DNA of 22,029 bases from contig KQ482003.1 in NCBI GenBank assembly GCA_001430745.1, positions 116,618 through 138,646 on the forward strand. The letters are read 5' to 3'. Positions 9,801 through 19,680 of this stretch are shown here, in pieces (position 1 is the stretch's first letter; each line of letters starts with the position of its first letter). The stretch comes from Auxenochlorella pyrenoidosa (lineage: Eukaryota; Chlorophyta; Trebouxiophyceae; Chlorellales; Chlorellaceae). Below the pieces are notes generated by a model that was given only the letters and a program-made list of their open reading frames with translations, was not told where the DNA came from and ran no database searches. The position numbers were made by a program, and so were the translations under genes.

Positions 9801-11899
9801 TCGGCTGCCTCTCCCGAGGTCAAAAAGCGGCCCAGCGAGCAAGAGGCAAGTCATGCAGGCTTGGCGTATCCTGAGCATGCCACCTGCGCCGGCAGGTGCC
9901 TCCTTGCCGTGTGGATGCCCGATGTGCCTCACTCTCCCGGCCCCTGCTCCGCATGATCCCATCCTTGCAGGCTGCAGCAGAGGCTGTTGACGGGATGCTG
10001 CCTTTTCACAAGCGGCCGCGCTGGGAGCATGTAGCAGGGGCTGCTGCCGCCGATGCGCCAGGGAGCACCGGTGCATCTCCCCCTGCCATAGGAGCAGGAG
10101 CACCAGCAGCAGCAGCAGTTGGCCCTGCAGCGTCCTCACAGGCAGGGGGGGCAGCATCGGCGGCAGCGGCAGCGGCAATTGCGCGCCACCACGCCGGGCT
10201 GCATGCCCTGCTCAGGAACCCTCCGCAGGGCCTGCAGCCTCACCTGCGCACCGCAGCCCAGCAGGCTCAACTTGCCCAGCAGTACATGGCTCTGGTACAA
10301 ATGCAGCGGCAGCAATTAGAACGGCAGCGCGCGCTCCCAGCCGAGCAGCAGGCAAGCCAGGGCAAAGCGGGCGACACGACTGCTGGCTTGACCGCACCCA
10401 AGGGCAGCGGGCCCGACAATGGCAGGACAAGCCCCGCCACGCCGGCAGGCGCTTCCCGTGCGCAGCCTGCGCTGGCCCCTCTTCATGTCATGCTGCCCAA
10501 CGGCCGGCCGGTCATGCTAATGGTACCGATCCCGGCCCCCGGCCAGCTGGCCACCCAGGAGCAGCGCGAGCAGCATGCCAAGGCAGTGGCTGCGGCGCAG
10601 CAGAAGGCGCTGCAGCATTATCAGCAGCTTCAACGGCAGCAGCAACAGCTTCAGCAGCAGCAGCAGGAGCAGCAGCAGGCTGCTGGAGGCAAGGAGACGC
10701 AGCCACAGAAGGCGGAGAAGCTCAGAGAGGCAGGGACGGCAGGAGCAGAGGCGGAGGAGCAAGTGAAGGCAGGGGCAGCAACAGCCGGGGCGACCGCAGC
10801 AGGCTCGGCGAAACGCGCTGCGGATCAGCCTACCATCACATTCGCACGGCCGCCAATGCTCGTCAAGTCGACCTCGTTCCCGGGACCTGCACTTTCGCTG
10901 GCGCAGCAGCAACAGCTGTTGTTTCAAAAGCAGCAGCAGGCGCAGCAGGGGCAGGGTGCGGGAACGGAGCCGCTTCCTCCTAAGTCCGGCGCTGAAGCAG
11001 CAGAGCGTGCAGCAGAGGTGGCCAAGCCCGCTACCATGGCGGCTGCAGTGCCAATTGTTGAGCGACCGCCTGCGCCCAACGCCAGCGGTGCGGGCCAGCC
11101 CTTCAGGCCCATGCTGGTGGTGTCCAGGCCAGCAAGCCAGCAGGATGCTCGACAGCAGCCGCAGCCGCCAGCCACGCGGCCGCCGCAGCCGCAGCAGCCG
11201 CAGCAGCTGCCAGGTGCGTCACAGCCACAGCGGCAGGGGCAGCCATCCACGCCGCCCATGCAGCAGCCGACGCCGGCAGGCGTGTCGCCGCTGGCGCTGC
11301 AGCAGCACCTTGCGCTGATGCAGCAGTTGAGCAGTAAGGCAAGCGCAAGCGGAGGCCCTAACCCTCAGCTGCACGTGCAAATGCTGATGGCAGCAGCTGC
11401 TGCCATGAAGGCGGCGCAGGAGGCTGCTGCAGCGGCCGCCAAGCACGACCCAGCGGCAGCAGCAGCTGCCATGAAGGCAGCTCAAGAGGCTGCCGCTGCT
11501 GCGTCCAGGCAGCATGCTGCACAGCAGCAGCAGCAGCAGCAGCAGCAGGCGCCACTCGTTCCAACCGTCAAGGCTGCGAGGAGCAGCAGCCCTGCGCAGC
11601 AACCAGTTCCTGCAGCCAAGTCGGCAGCTGACCCTGATGCAGGTCGACCACCCTCGGGGGCCATGTCAGCTGCACCTGCGGGTGCACCGCAGGCGCAGGC
11701 CGAGGGGGTGGAGCCGCCAGCTGCTCCGCCCAGCCCGCAGTCCAGCGTTCGCCGCATGTGCAGCACCTGGAACCAGTTTGTCAGTCAGACATGGCGGCGC
11801 CTGCAATCCGCCACAGAGCACGAGGAGCAGCTGGCTGAGCGCCTGGCCGAGCTGGCTGATGAGATGGACGCGCGCCTGCAGCCATTCTGGAAAGGCTGA
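6884..11899 (+). CDS. AP2-like / B3-like (RAV-like) putative transcription regulator, Gln-rich, paralogue 1
   Basis: Eight exons: 6884-7038, 7222-7432, 7639-8203, 8423-8509, 8731-8825, 9063-9173, 9486-9845, 9971-11899. Phases agree throughout, giving about 1170 aa. An AP2/ERF-like segment lies near residues 35-90: LATVSLDGRQHELGTYE, then ADIAVDLARLLHSHF; compare the family pattern 'W.A.I...G....LGTF.T..EAA.AYD.AA'. A helical piece follows (EEWGQLVALPSLEAALQRVM), then an acidic/Ala-rich linker. A B3-like segment lies near 295-405 (VIVDSEHGEQEVAYALY, YIEKLGPLLQRHSAAVGDVL), then EREAWQRKR and a Gln/Ala/Pro-rich tail of over 600 residues ending in a coiled-coil-like helix (EHEEQLAERLAELADEMDARL). 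Intron 7 uses a GC donor. The start is uncertain: 6884 is the first in-frame ATG, but a possible 5'UTR intron (6781-6913) would move it to 6953. Both domains are divergent, so a DNA-binding role is inferred. The family link rests mainly on comparison with the next two genes. Confidence 0.62.
9846..9970 (+). other. GC-AG intron in gene B
   Basis: The donor reads GAG|GCAAGT, the consensus for the GC class of U2 introns, and the acceptor is CCTTGCAG. The joined frame is phase 0 on both sides. Without splicing the frame stops within the intron. Confidence 0.65.
11390..11500 (+). repeat. Two tandem copies of an alanine-rich helix in gene B
   Basis: Two units of about 66 nt each encode AAAAMKAAQEAAAAA-type sequence; the internal ATG codons fall at 11405 and 11471. 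Synonymous differences between the copies suggest the duplication is not recent. A CAG run follows at about 11522-11548. Confidence 0.8.
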
Positions 11900-12493
11900 G
11901 TTCTCTGCGGCAGGGTGAGCGCGCGGCTAGGTGCATTGCTACCTCTTGCACAAAAAAAACTGTGGATGCATGAAAGCAGCATAATGATAATTTCGTCCAT
12001 GTTGCAACAGTGGTAATGTCCACGGGTTTCGGCTCAGGTCTGCACTCATCAGCTGGCAAGCCTGATGCGCCGCCAGCGATGCGGACGCTGGCTTGCTGGA
12101 ATAGCGGGCGACCTCCCACTTATCACACTGTTCTTCTGCGAAACCGTTACTTTAAATACACGACATAACTCGCTGTTCCAAGGTTGCTCGCTGTGCCCGG
12201 TGGGGCAGCGACACCCTTCGACGCAGGTGAGCTCTCAGTGACCCAGACAACACTACATCCCTGATCTTGCTCTCCATAGCAGCTGGGGCACGCACCTGTG
12301 CCTGCCGGCTGCACTCTCGTCTTTCGGCCCACACCCTGTCTGCTGCCGGCTGAGGCGGCCTTTGCCCCAATGCATGCGCGCAGAAGCGTCAGGCCAAACC
12401 GTCAATAGCTGAGCCGCAGCGGCATCCTTGGCTGCGGCACCCGCCCGCCGCCACTCGCCTGCTGCCTGCCAGCCGGCGGCAAGCCCGCCAGGA
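11900..12493. other. Spacer between genes B and C (3'UTR and promoter)
   Basis: There is no coding segment I can support here. It starts with the 3'UTR of gene B, including an A8 run near 11952, and ends with the promoter and 5'UTR of gene C. A TATA-like TTTAAATA lies at 12151-12158, in an AT-richer patch. Confidence 0.4.
12151..12158 (+). promoter_or_regulatory. Possible TATA-like element of gene C
   Basis: TTTAAATA stands out in GC-rich surroundings, about 340 bp before the proposed start codon. There is no other support, and the implied 5'UTR is long. Confidence 0.25.
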
Positions 12494-13457
12494 ATGGCAG
12501 CAGCCCCTGCACCATCGGCGCCGCGTTTCCTCAGCAAGAGCATCAACTGGGGCGCAGGTGGCGTGGGGGTGGCAGGCAAGGAGGGGGCCTACAATGCCCT
12601 GCTGGTCTCCAGGCGCAAGGGCGGAGAAATCGCTATCGAAGACCTGGGCACCCACTCTAAGCCGTGGTTTGCAGGTGGGAAAGTGCGCTGCGTGTTGGCA
12701 TTTTTGGGTTTTGGAAGTGCAACACCGCAATCGAATGTTCGAAATGGCGAGCCAACAGAAGCGCCCCATGCTGAGCCGACCGCCGCAGAGCTTTTGCCGC
12801 ATGGCCTACCAGCCAGGGCGACCTGCTTCTTCAGTACTGCTCCGTGTGCGGTGTCCAATCCTGGGCGCTGCCTGGAGTGTCATTCTGTGGCGCCCCATCC
12901 TGTGGATTCCCCTTTCTGCAGCGCCCCGGCCGATGCCATGGCGACGTGCACCGCCTCATACGCAGCCCGTCCAGGGCTGTGCTTATGCCCCCGCTCCCCG
13001 CCCCCTTGACGTGCAGCTGTGTGCCACGATGTGCTGTTCCTGAAGGCGGCGTTTGACGATGGCAACAAGGGCCTGGAGGGACTGGAGCGCGCGCACGTTG
13101 CCGCCCGGGGTGGGGGCGAGCAGCTGCTCAACTTCCCGCTCTCCAGCTACACCTGCCAGCCGCCGTTCTGGGAGGCGCTGGATGACTTGTCCTATGGGCA
13201 GCTGGTGGTAGAGCTGCGCTGCCGCCGGGACCTGGCACGGGTGAGCGCCTGGCTGGGGGTGCCAGGGTTGGCGCCACGGGTGGATGGCAGGCTCCTGCCG
13301 CGGAGCCGCTCCATGAGGCCGCCGCCCTTCACTGCAGCGCCTCCCGGGCAGCAGCTCCGGGCACAGATGGACTTGTTTTCTCCAGCTGCTGCTTCAGCTG
13401 CCTTCTGCAGATAGTATTCTTTGGTGACACCTGGGACCCTACGCTACCAAAGAAGCG

Positions 13458-13501
<44 letters not shown>

Positions 13502-15727
13502 GGCAGCAGCAGCGGCGGCAGGGAGAAGCGGCCGCTCCCCGTGCCGCCTCCGCAGCGGCTCCGCAGCGTACTGCCCGGGATCAGCAGCCGGCGGCTGAGG
13601 GCGGAGGAGCAGCAGCCCAGCAGCAGGCACGCAGCCGTGATGGCGCCGCTGGCAGCTCACACTCCGGTGCTGCTGCTTCAGGGGTGCAGCCTGTTCTGAA
13701 GCAGGTGCAGCCTGAGTGGAGCAGCAGCTCAGAGGAAAGCGCGCCGGTGCTGGCCTCCCGTGCCTCACCATCGCCGGCGCCTGGTGCAGCGTCGGCCCGC
13801 CGTGCGCAACCTCGCCCGGTTGTGCTGAGCGACAGCGATAGCGAACATGCCGCAACGGCACCAGCACGCGGTGCTGCGCCAGCTGTGCGGCCACGCAGGG
13901 CAGCCGAGGGTGGCGATCAGGGGGGACAAGTCGCGGCATCTCCCGCCAAGAGGCCAAAGACTGCCCCTGCAGCTGCCACACCCACACGGGGCGCCGCGCC
14001 TGCGACGGCATCGCCTGCAGCGGGCGTTGCAGCGGGCGTGGCAGCGCCTAATGGCCCGCGCCCGGCTGAGGAGCCGTGGAATGTGTGGATCAAGGACAAT
14101 CCGGAGTTCCCGCCGGGTGAGGGCGCTGCCTCGCTGCGGTGCTGGCGTGCGGGCGTTTCTCACCACTCAAACCCGTGCTTCATGCCGGGTGGCCGAGTTG
14201 AAGGCTCAAGCACGGGGGCTGCCCTTGCTGCTGTCGTCTGGAGAGGTGCCACAGCCTGCAGTGGCCCATGGTTTGTGAATTCACGCTGCTCTCATCATTT
14301 CCTGCGATGCGTGCTATGCTGCAGGCAGTGGCAAATACCCATTCTACGTCAAAAAGGGGTGAGAGAAAGCGGTGGGTGCGCCCGTGCGTGAGGTGCAGCA
14401 GGCATGGTAGCACCACAGCTGCTCTTGGCAGGCAGCCAGGGAAACCTGCCAAGTTAAGCCCTGTGTTAGCTTGCCCTCTTTGCGCCCAGACCTCATGCCC
14501 TTCGCCTCGGCCATGCCTGCACCCCCCTGCACCCCCTGCAGCCCCATGAGCAAGAATTACTACACAATCAGCGTGGCCGCGGGCGAGGCGCTGCTGGATG
14601 ATGGGTGCGGGGCAGGGACGGCAGGGCAGGGCTGGCGGGGCTGCTTTTGGTGCTGGCTGCCATCTCCCCGATGCCCAAGTCATCCCAGGTATCCTCTCCA
14701 CCCTGCAGCGCCATCTGACCACTCTGCTGCTGCACTTCCTGCCCGCCAACACTGCGTGGCTGCCGTCGCGCCTCTCTGCAGGCACGACACCAAGTTTGAG
14801 GGCGACCTCACGCTGCGGGACGCCGCGTCGGGCCGCACCTGGGAGGTGCACACCAAGTGAGGCGGGGTGAGGGGAGCCGGCATGTGGCTCGCGGCCGCTG
14901 CCTGCATATCGCGCTGAGAGGCAGGGCCCCTCCCTGCAAGCGGCGGGGTCCTGCCCGCGCTGCCGGCCAAGCTCAGGGTCCCCCGTATGCTGGCAGCTGA
15001 CACGTCCTGCACTTCCGACCAGCAGCGCCGACCCCGCGCACTGCCCCCCTCCCCCTGGGGGCTGCAGCGTGAAGCGCGAGGCCAACAAGGGTCAGCAGCG
15101 GTACATCACGCGCACCGCGCAGTTCAACCGAGACAACAACCTGCAGGTGCCGCCGGGGCACAGGCGCACGCATGCTGCTGCCAGCGGTCTTGACGCACGC
15201 GTGCGTACCCGCATCGTGCCAGGCGCGAAAAGCGGCCTGGGCTGGCCTGTGCCAGAACCTCCATCAACTGTGCAGCTCAGCTCACGTGTGAGGTGCGCCC
15301 TCCCCACGCAGCCGCACGACGTGCTCTGGCTGCAGCGCGGCCCGCGACGCGACTGCCTGCTGTTTGGAGTGTGGCGCTGGGGCTCCCAGGTGGCCGGGCC
15401 CGCTGGGAGGAGGGCGGGCACGGGTGGCCTGTACACAATCCGTGTGCAGCCGCGCTGCCTGAGGGCTGCTCTCCCTCCGCCTGCTGCTGCCCGCATGCGC
15501 AGCTGGCCTGCAAGTTCTCGGCCGCCGTGATGCGAACAACCCAGTTGCTCACTGGCTGGGTGCACCCCCCTGTGCCTGGCGTGCTGCAGGAGGCGGCAGA
15601 CTTTGCAGCCAAGCTGGGCGGAGCCAGGCGGGCTGGCGTCAAGAAGGGCAGCGCAACACCGGCAGGCGCGCTGTCCCCGGCTTCTGCCGCCAAGAAGTCT
15701 GCCAAGGAGCTGTTTGAGAGTGATTAA
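12494..15727 (+). CDS. AP2-like / B3-domain (RAV-like) putative transcription regulator, paralogue 2
   Basis: Eight exons: 12494-12674, 13017-13240, 13411-14116, 14490-14604, 14782-14856, 15068-15146, 15312-15389, 15503-15727. All are in phase, giving 560 aa; ATG 12494 is the first in frame. The N-terminal AP2-like segment (about residues 30-100) reads YNALLVSRRKGG, EDLGTHSKPWFAAVCHDVL, and ends in LLNFPLSSY, a good match to the usual AP2 ending 'LNFP.S.Y'. A helical piece (PPFWEALDDLSYGQLVVEL) follows, then a linker with 14 Gln, Ser/acidic patches and Lys/Arg stretches (SPAKRPK could be a nuclear signal). The B3 domain (about 390-490) is the clearest of the three genes: YYTISVAAGEALLDD, FEGDLTLRDAASGRTWEV, YITRTAQFNRDNNLQPHDVL, LLFGVWRW, matching 'V.L.D..G..W.V...YIT..F...N.L...D'. 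The C-terminus is Lys/Ala-rich (KKSAKELFESD). The role is inferred to be DNA-binding regulation in the nucleus. Confidence 0.72.
13459..13500 (+). repeat. Pure CAG tract coding for 14 Gln in gene C
   Basis: Thirteen uninterrupted CAG codons and one CAA encode Gln residues 152-165, followed by Arg/Gln-rich sequence. Confidence 0.95.
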
Positions 15728-16506
15728 TGCGTGGGGCAGTGGATGGTGATGCGGCGCCGCGCTGCCCTACCGCTTGCGCCGGCTTCCCCATAAACCTGCA
15801 GTCGCGCAGCACAGGCTAATGTTTTCTTCGCAAAACTTACAAAACTTACAACCCCTTGGAAGTATTGACCTCTTCATTTCCCAGCACTTGCCTTGCTTGT
15901 TTTGCTCTGATAGTTCAGCTTCTCTGCCTGTTCTTGTCCTGACGCTTTGCTCTCCTGCCACTGCCGCTTTGCTTGTCTGCCCCTTCACTTTGTGAGACAC
16001 AACATCAACTTCCTTACCTGGCGTTCAAGGCATGCATAAAAGGTTTGGCAGATGGCAGCGATGTGGTAATAGCGGGGAGGGGAGGGGGGCGAAGTGGCGG
16101 CGGGCACGCTGGCAGGCAGGGGGCATGATGCTGCTTCAGCATGGAATGCCTGCGCGTAAATCACTGTTGTCTTCTCCTTCTGTTCAGCCCTTCAGGGCGC
16201 GCCTCCGGCGCCCTCGAAGCACTTGAAAACGCTTTCCTGGGTGCCGTCGCCTGGGCGTCCGGCTACCTGCAACACCCCGTCTAGGACTTTGGAGCAGCCT
16301 GCAGGCGCAGGATCAGCCGCCCCCGCTTCGCTTTCTGCCGGCCCGCTTTGCCCGGCCGCCCGGCTTCTGCGCTTCACGAGCAGCTTCATCTTCAGTCGCT
16401 GCGGAGTAGCGAAACGGTTTCAGGGCCGAAGAAGGGTGCCGCTCTCTGCCATTGGCCTACTGCTGCTGCCGCCGCCACCGATTCCGCCGCCACCGACTCC
16501 GTCGCG
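15728..16506. other. Spacer between genes C and D (3'UTR and promoter)
   Basis: These 779 bp contain no coding segment I can support. The first third is AT-richer and holds a short direct repeat of AAAACTTAC near 15834-15851. A TATA-like CATAAAAGG follows at 16035-16043. The last 100 bp are C-rich CCGCCNCCG sequence and probably 5'UTR of gene D. Confidence 0.4.
16035..16043 (+). promoter_or_regulatory. Possible TATA box of gene D
   Basis: CATAAAAGG is a good TATA match on the sense strand, about 465 bp before the proposed start codon, so it would imply a long 5'UTR. Confidence 0.3.
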
Positions 16507-19500
16507 ATGTACTCCAAGGTGGAGGAGGTGGAGGGCGGTTTTGCGCCCATCCTGAAGATCAAGAACGTGGGCCGCGTCGACCTCGGAGTCTACAGCACGG
16601 GTGAGGCTGGATGTTGCTGCTGCTTCCCTGTGGCTGCCGCCTGCTCTCTACCTGCTGCTGTTTTGTAAAGCCAAAAACCCATCACCCCTGCCCTGCCGTC
16701 CCTGCTGCAGCGCGCAAGGCTGCAGTGGCGCACGATGTTGCCCGCCTAATCTGCCTGCACGAGAAGCGTCCCGAAACAGACCTCAGGATGGACACCGGGC
16801 TGATGGTGGGTGCTGCAGCGGGCTGGCATTGTGGCTGCGGGGTGCTGGCGGCTACTTGGGTGCTGCACACCAGATGTGCTGCTGCAGCCGCTCGCATCCA
16901 TGTTGGATTGGCGGTCCCACACTCACTCCTCCTCCTCCTGTGCAGCACCCAACTGAGGGCTACCTGTGTGACCCTTTCTTCAAGCAGCTGCTCACCGCCA
17001 AGACGTCATTTGAGAACATTTGTGAGCTGCTCAGGAGCGGCGCGCTGGTGGACTCCTTCCTCACCGCACAGGAGCGCCAAACGCGCAGCAACACCAGCGG
17101 TGATCGCCCCTCGCCAGCCGCACGCCTGCAGCAGCACATGCCGCCACAGCGCAGCGGCAGCGGCCTTACTGCGCCGCGTCCGGCAGGGCATGCGGCAGGC
17201 GAGCCTCCTGCGGCCACACACCAGGAGGCGGCCATCATCAAGCAGGCACCCCAGCAGGCACAGCAGCAGTCGCACAAGTCGTCAGCAGACACGCAGCAGG
17301 CGATGCCGCCGCCCTCGCCGTTCCAAGGGGCCGGCGGCGGAGCGGCAGCGGGGCAGCCCCCATCCGCCAGCGGCTCACCCATGCAAGACACAATGGGGTC
17401 AGCCGAGGATGCGGCTGGCGGGCCCACGCCTGCCAAGAAGAAGGCGGTGCGCTGGCTGGAGTGGCCCACACAGGGGGGCGGCCAGTATGTCACCTCGATA
17501 AGCGAGCGTGCGCTCAAGTCGTCAATGACGCTGCCGGGTGAGCATGGCCCCCCAGCCTGATGCACACACAACCTTTCACAACCACCCTTAAGCTTACTGC
17601 GCCCCCCTCGTGCTCGCCAAGCACGCACTGCACTTCCCGCCTAGGCGTGGCCGTGCTGCAAACTTGCTGTCTGTTGGCGCTGCCTCTCTACACGCCTGCA
17701 GTGAAGATGAAGCGGGAGCTATTCCAGGTCAGCGAGTCGCCAGCCAAGGTGGACGCCTACGACCTGCGGCCGGGCAGCACGCAGCGCTGGAGCTGGGAGG
17801 TGCGATTCTGGTCTGGGCGTGCCGGCGGGGTCGGACCAGCAGCGAGTGAGGGTCCTGCACGTGGGCAGTGGCAGCTCTGCGAATGGCCGCCCTCTCCTGC
17901 AGCCACACAGGGCGACGGCAAAAGAACCGGGACCAGAAGAGGACCATGGTCTGCCCCAGCAGCCTGCCGTCCTTTGATCTCGAGCTGTCCAGACTGGCCG
18001 CAGGTGCGGGACTACGTGAAGGACGAGCGGCGCGTGACCTCCATCCACTCCCTTGGCCCCTTCTTCAAGCACTACCAGGTCTGACGCGCATGCCGCCCCA
18101 TGCCTGCTGCGCTGCTGGTTTGGCCGCTGGGTGCTGACCAGGGATGCCGCCACCTGCGCTCCCTCGACGGCAAGGAACCGTGCTTCTCTCCCTCTGTGCG
18201 CAGGCGGTGGCGGGGGATGTGATGGTGGTGGTGGCATCGGCACCGGGTGCTGTCAAGGCGTCAGTGTGGAAGGCAGACTCCAAGGTGAAGAGGCATGGTG
18301 CACCTGGCAGGCCGAGGCGCGGATGCAAGGGGGGAAGGGCCTTGCTTGCATGCTTGAACCATGGTGCTGCTGCCTGGGAGGCTGAGCATGCAGCCACATG
18401 AACTCCCCGCTGTGCAGGAAGCTGCCGAGTTCAAGGCCTTCCAGGACCGACAGGCAGAGAGGCAAGGCCGAGCAGCAGCAGCGGGCGCCGGGCGCAAGCG
18501 TTCAGCAGACGGAGCGCCGGACAAGACAGGGGCCAAGGCATCCAAGCCTGCAGGGCCTCCCCGCATGTCGGCCCCAGTTTGGGGCCTTGTGGAACCCGAG
18601 GGCTCCCGCCCGATCAGCAAGACCGGCAGCGGCCCGCACAAGCCGCTGCAGGGCTCGGGGCCGCAGCGAGCATCTGGTCAAGGGCACACGCAGCAGCAAG
18701 GTGGCTGCGCGCCTCCGCCGCCAGCGCGGTCGCAGCAGCACGGCGCGGCGTTGGTGGCGGGCGCAGACAAGGCGCCGCCCCGCTTGGTGGCGCCGCCCCC
18801 GCACTTCAAGGGCCTGGTGGCGCTGGCCGAGAGCGGCGTGGACCCCAGCCACCCTAGCGCCGAGGACACCCAGGCGCTGAGCCCCACGGGCCAGGTGGCG
18901 CAGAGCCCCTACCGCCACCGCCCCCTGCAGCCTGGCCTCTCCGCCGCAGTGGCCATCAAGCAGGAACAGCAGGAGCGTGGCTCGCCGCTGCCAGATGCCC
19001 AGCAGGGCGTGGAGCTGGGCCAGCAGGCCGCCGCGGCGCAGGCGCCCGCGCCCGACGGCGGGCCAACCCCACCCAGCGGGGCCGCGGGCGACGCTGCCCA
19101 CAGCCCTGCCCGCATGAGCTGTGCTGATGCCTCGCAGCTGCTGGGCGGCGCGGGTGCTGCGCCCGCTGGCGGCGCCCATCTTGCGCAGCAGCGCCTGCAG
19201 CAGCAGCAGCAGCAGGCGCTGTCCCAGCCGGCGGCGTCGGGTGCAGGCGCGGTGGGCCCGCAGGTGCAGGCTGGGGAGCTGCCAGACCCTCTGGTGCTGG
19301 CCGGCGACGAGGCTGGGGTGTACGTGGCCATGGGACGCCTGCTGGGCCTGGTGGCAAGCGCAGGTGGGCTGGGGCCTCAGCCCGAACCACAGGCTGCCTG
19401 GACACGGTGCCAGCTCCCTGCAGCCTGCTGCCCAGCATGCATGCTCTGGTTGCTGGCTGCCTGGACATGCGTGCCATCATTCCTTTTGTTGCCGCCCAGC

Positions 19501-19680
19501 CTGCCCCCTTGCGTCTGCGCTGCCGCAGGGCATGTGCCAGGCGAGGCGGTGGCCGCCTACCGCCGCTCCTTCATGCGCCTGGACCCCCACGGCAAGCGCT
19601 GGTTCGCCTATGACTCGCTCAAGCAGCTGGTTGATGCGGGGGAGTGGGCCGACGTGCACGAGTGGCTGCTCTGCAAGTGA
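16507..19680 (+). CDS. AP2-like / B3-like (RAV-like) putative transcription regulator, paralogue 3
   Basis: Eight exons: 16507-16600, 16711-16805, 16946-17537, 17702-17799, 18004-18078, 18204-18284, 18418-19363, 19529-19680. All are in phase, giving 710 aa. ATG 16507 is the first in frame. The AP2-like segment starts almost at once: GGFAPILKIKNVGRVDLG, VYSTARKAAVAHDVARL. A helical piece (DPFFKQLLTAKTSFENICEL) and a Gln/Pro linker follow. The B3-like segment (about 240-345) includes YVTSISERALKSSMTLP, DAYDLRPGSTQRWSWE, VTSIHSLGPFFKHYQ and AVAGDVMVVVAS. EFKAFQDRQAERQ then opens a disordered 300-residue region with a short poly-Gln. The protein ends in a compact, probably folded piece (AAYRRSFMRLDPHGKRWFAY, then LVDAGEWADVHEWLLCK). 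SLGPFFKHYQAVAGDVM lines up with KLGPLLQRHSAAVGDVL of the first paralogue. The DNA-binding role is inferred. Confidence 0.7.

Noticed and set aside
14180..15088. 302-codon minus-strand open frame opposite gene C
   Set aside because: It is antisense to B3-domain exons and introns of gene C; the composition looks like shadow translation.
15593..15727. Extra 63-nt intron in the last exon of gene C (after AAV, to GTGCTGCAG)
   Set aside because: It has GT..AG ends and is in frame, but it is far shorter than the other introns here and has a weak donor; the uninterrupted frame is simpler.
15834..15852. Two minus-strand TGTAA motifs, as a poly(A) signal of an antisense gene
   Set aside because: They come from a short direct repeat, and no minus-strand gene can be supported upstream of them.
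17901..17946. Possible extra exon of gene D between exons 4 and 5
   Set aside because: It has a good acceptor, but the end phase does not match exon 5, and comparison with paralogue C shows no missing residues there.
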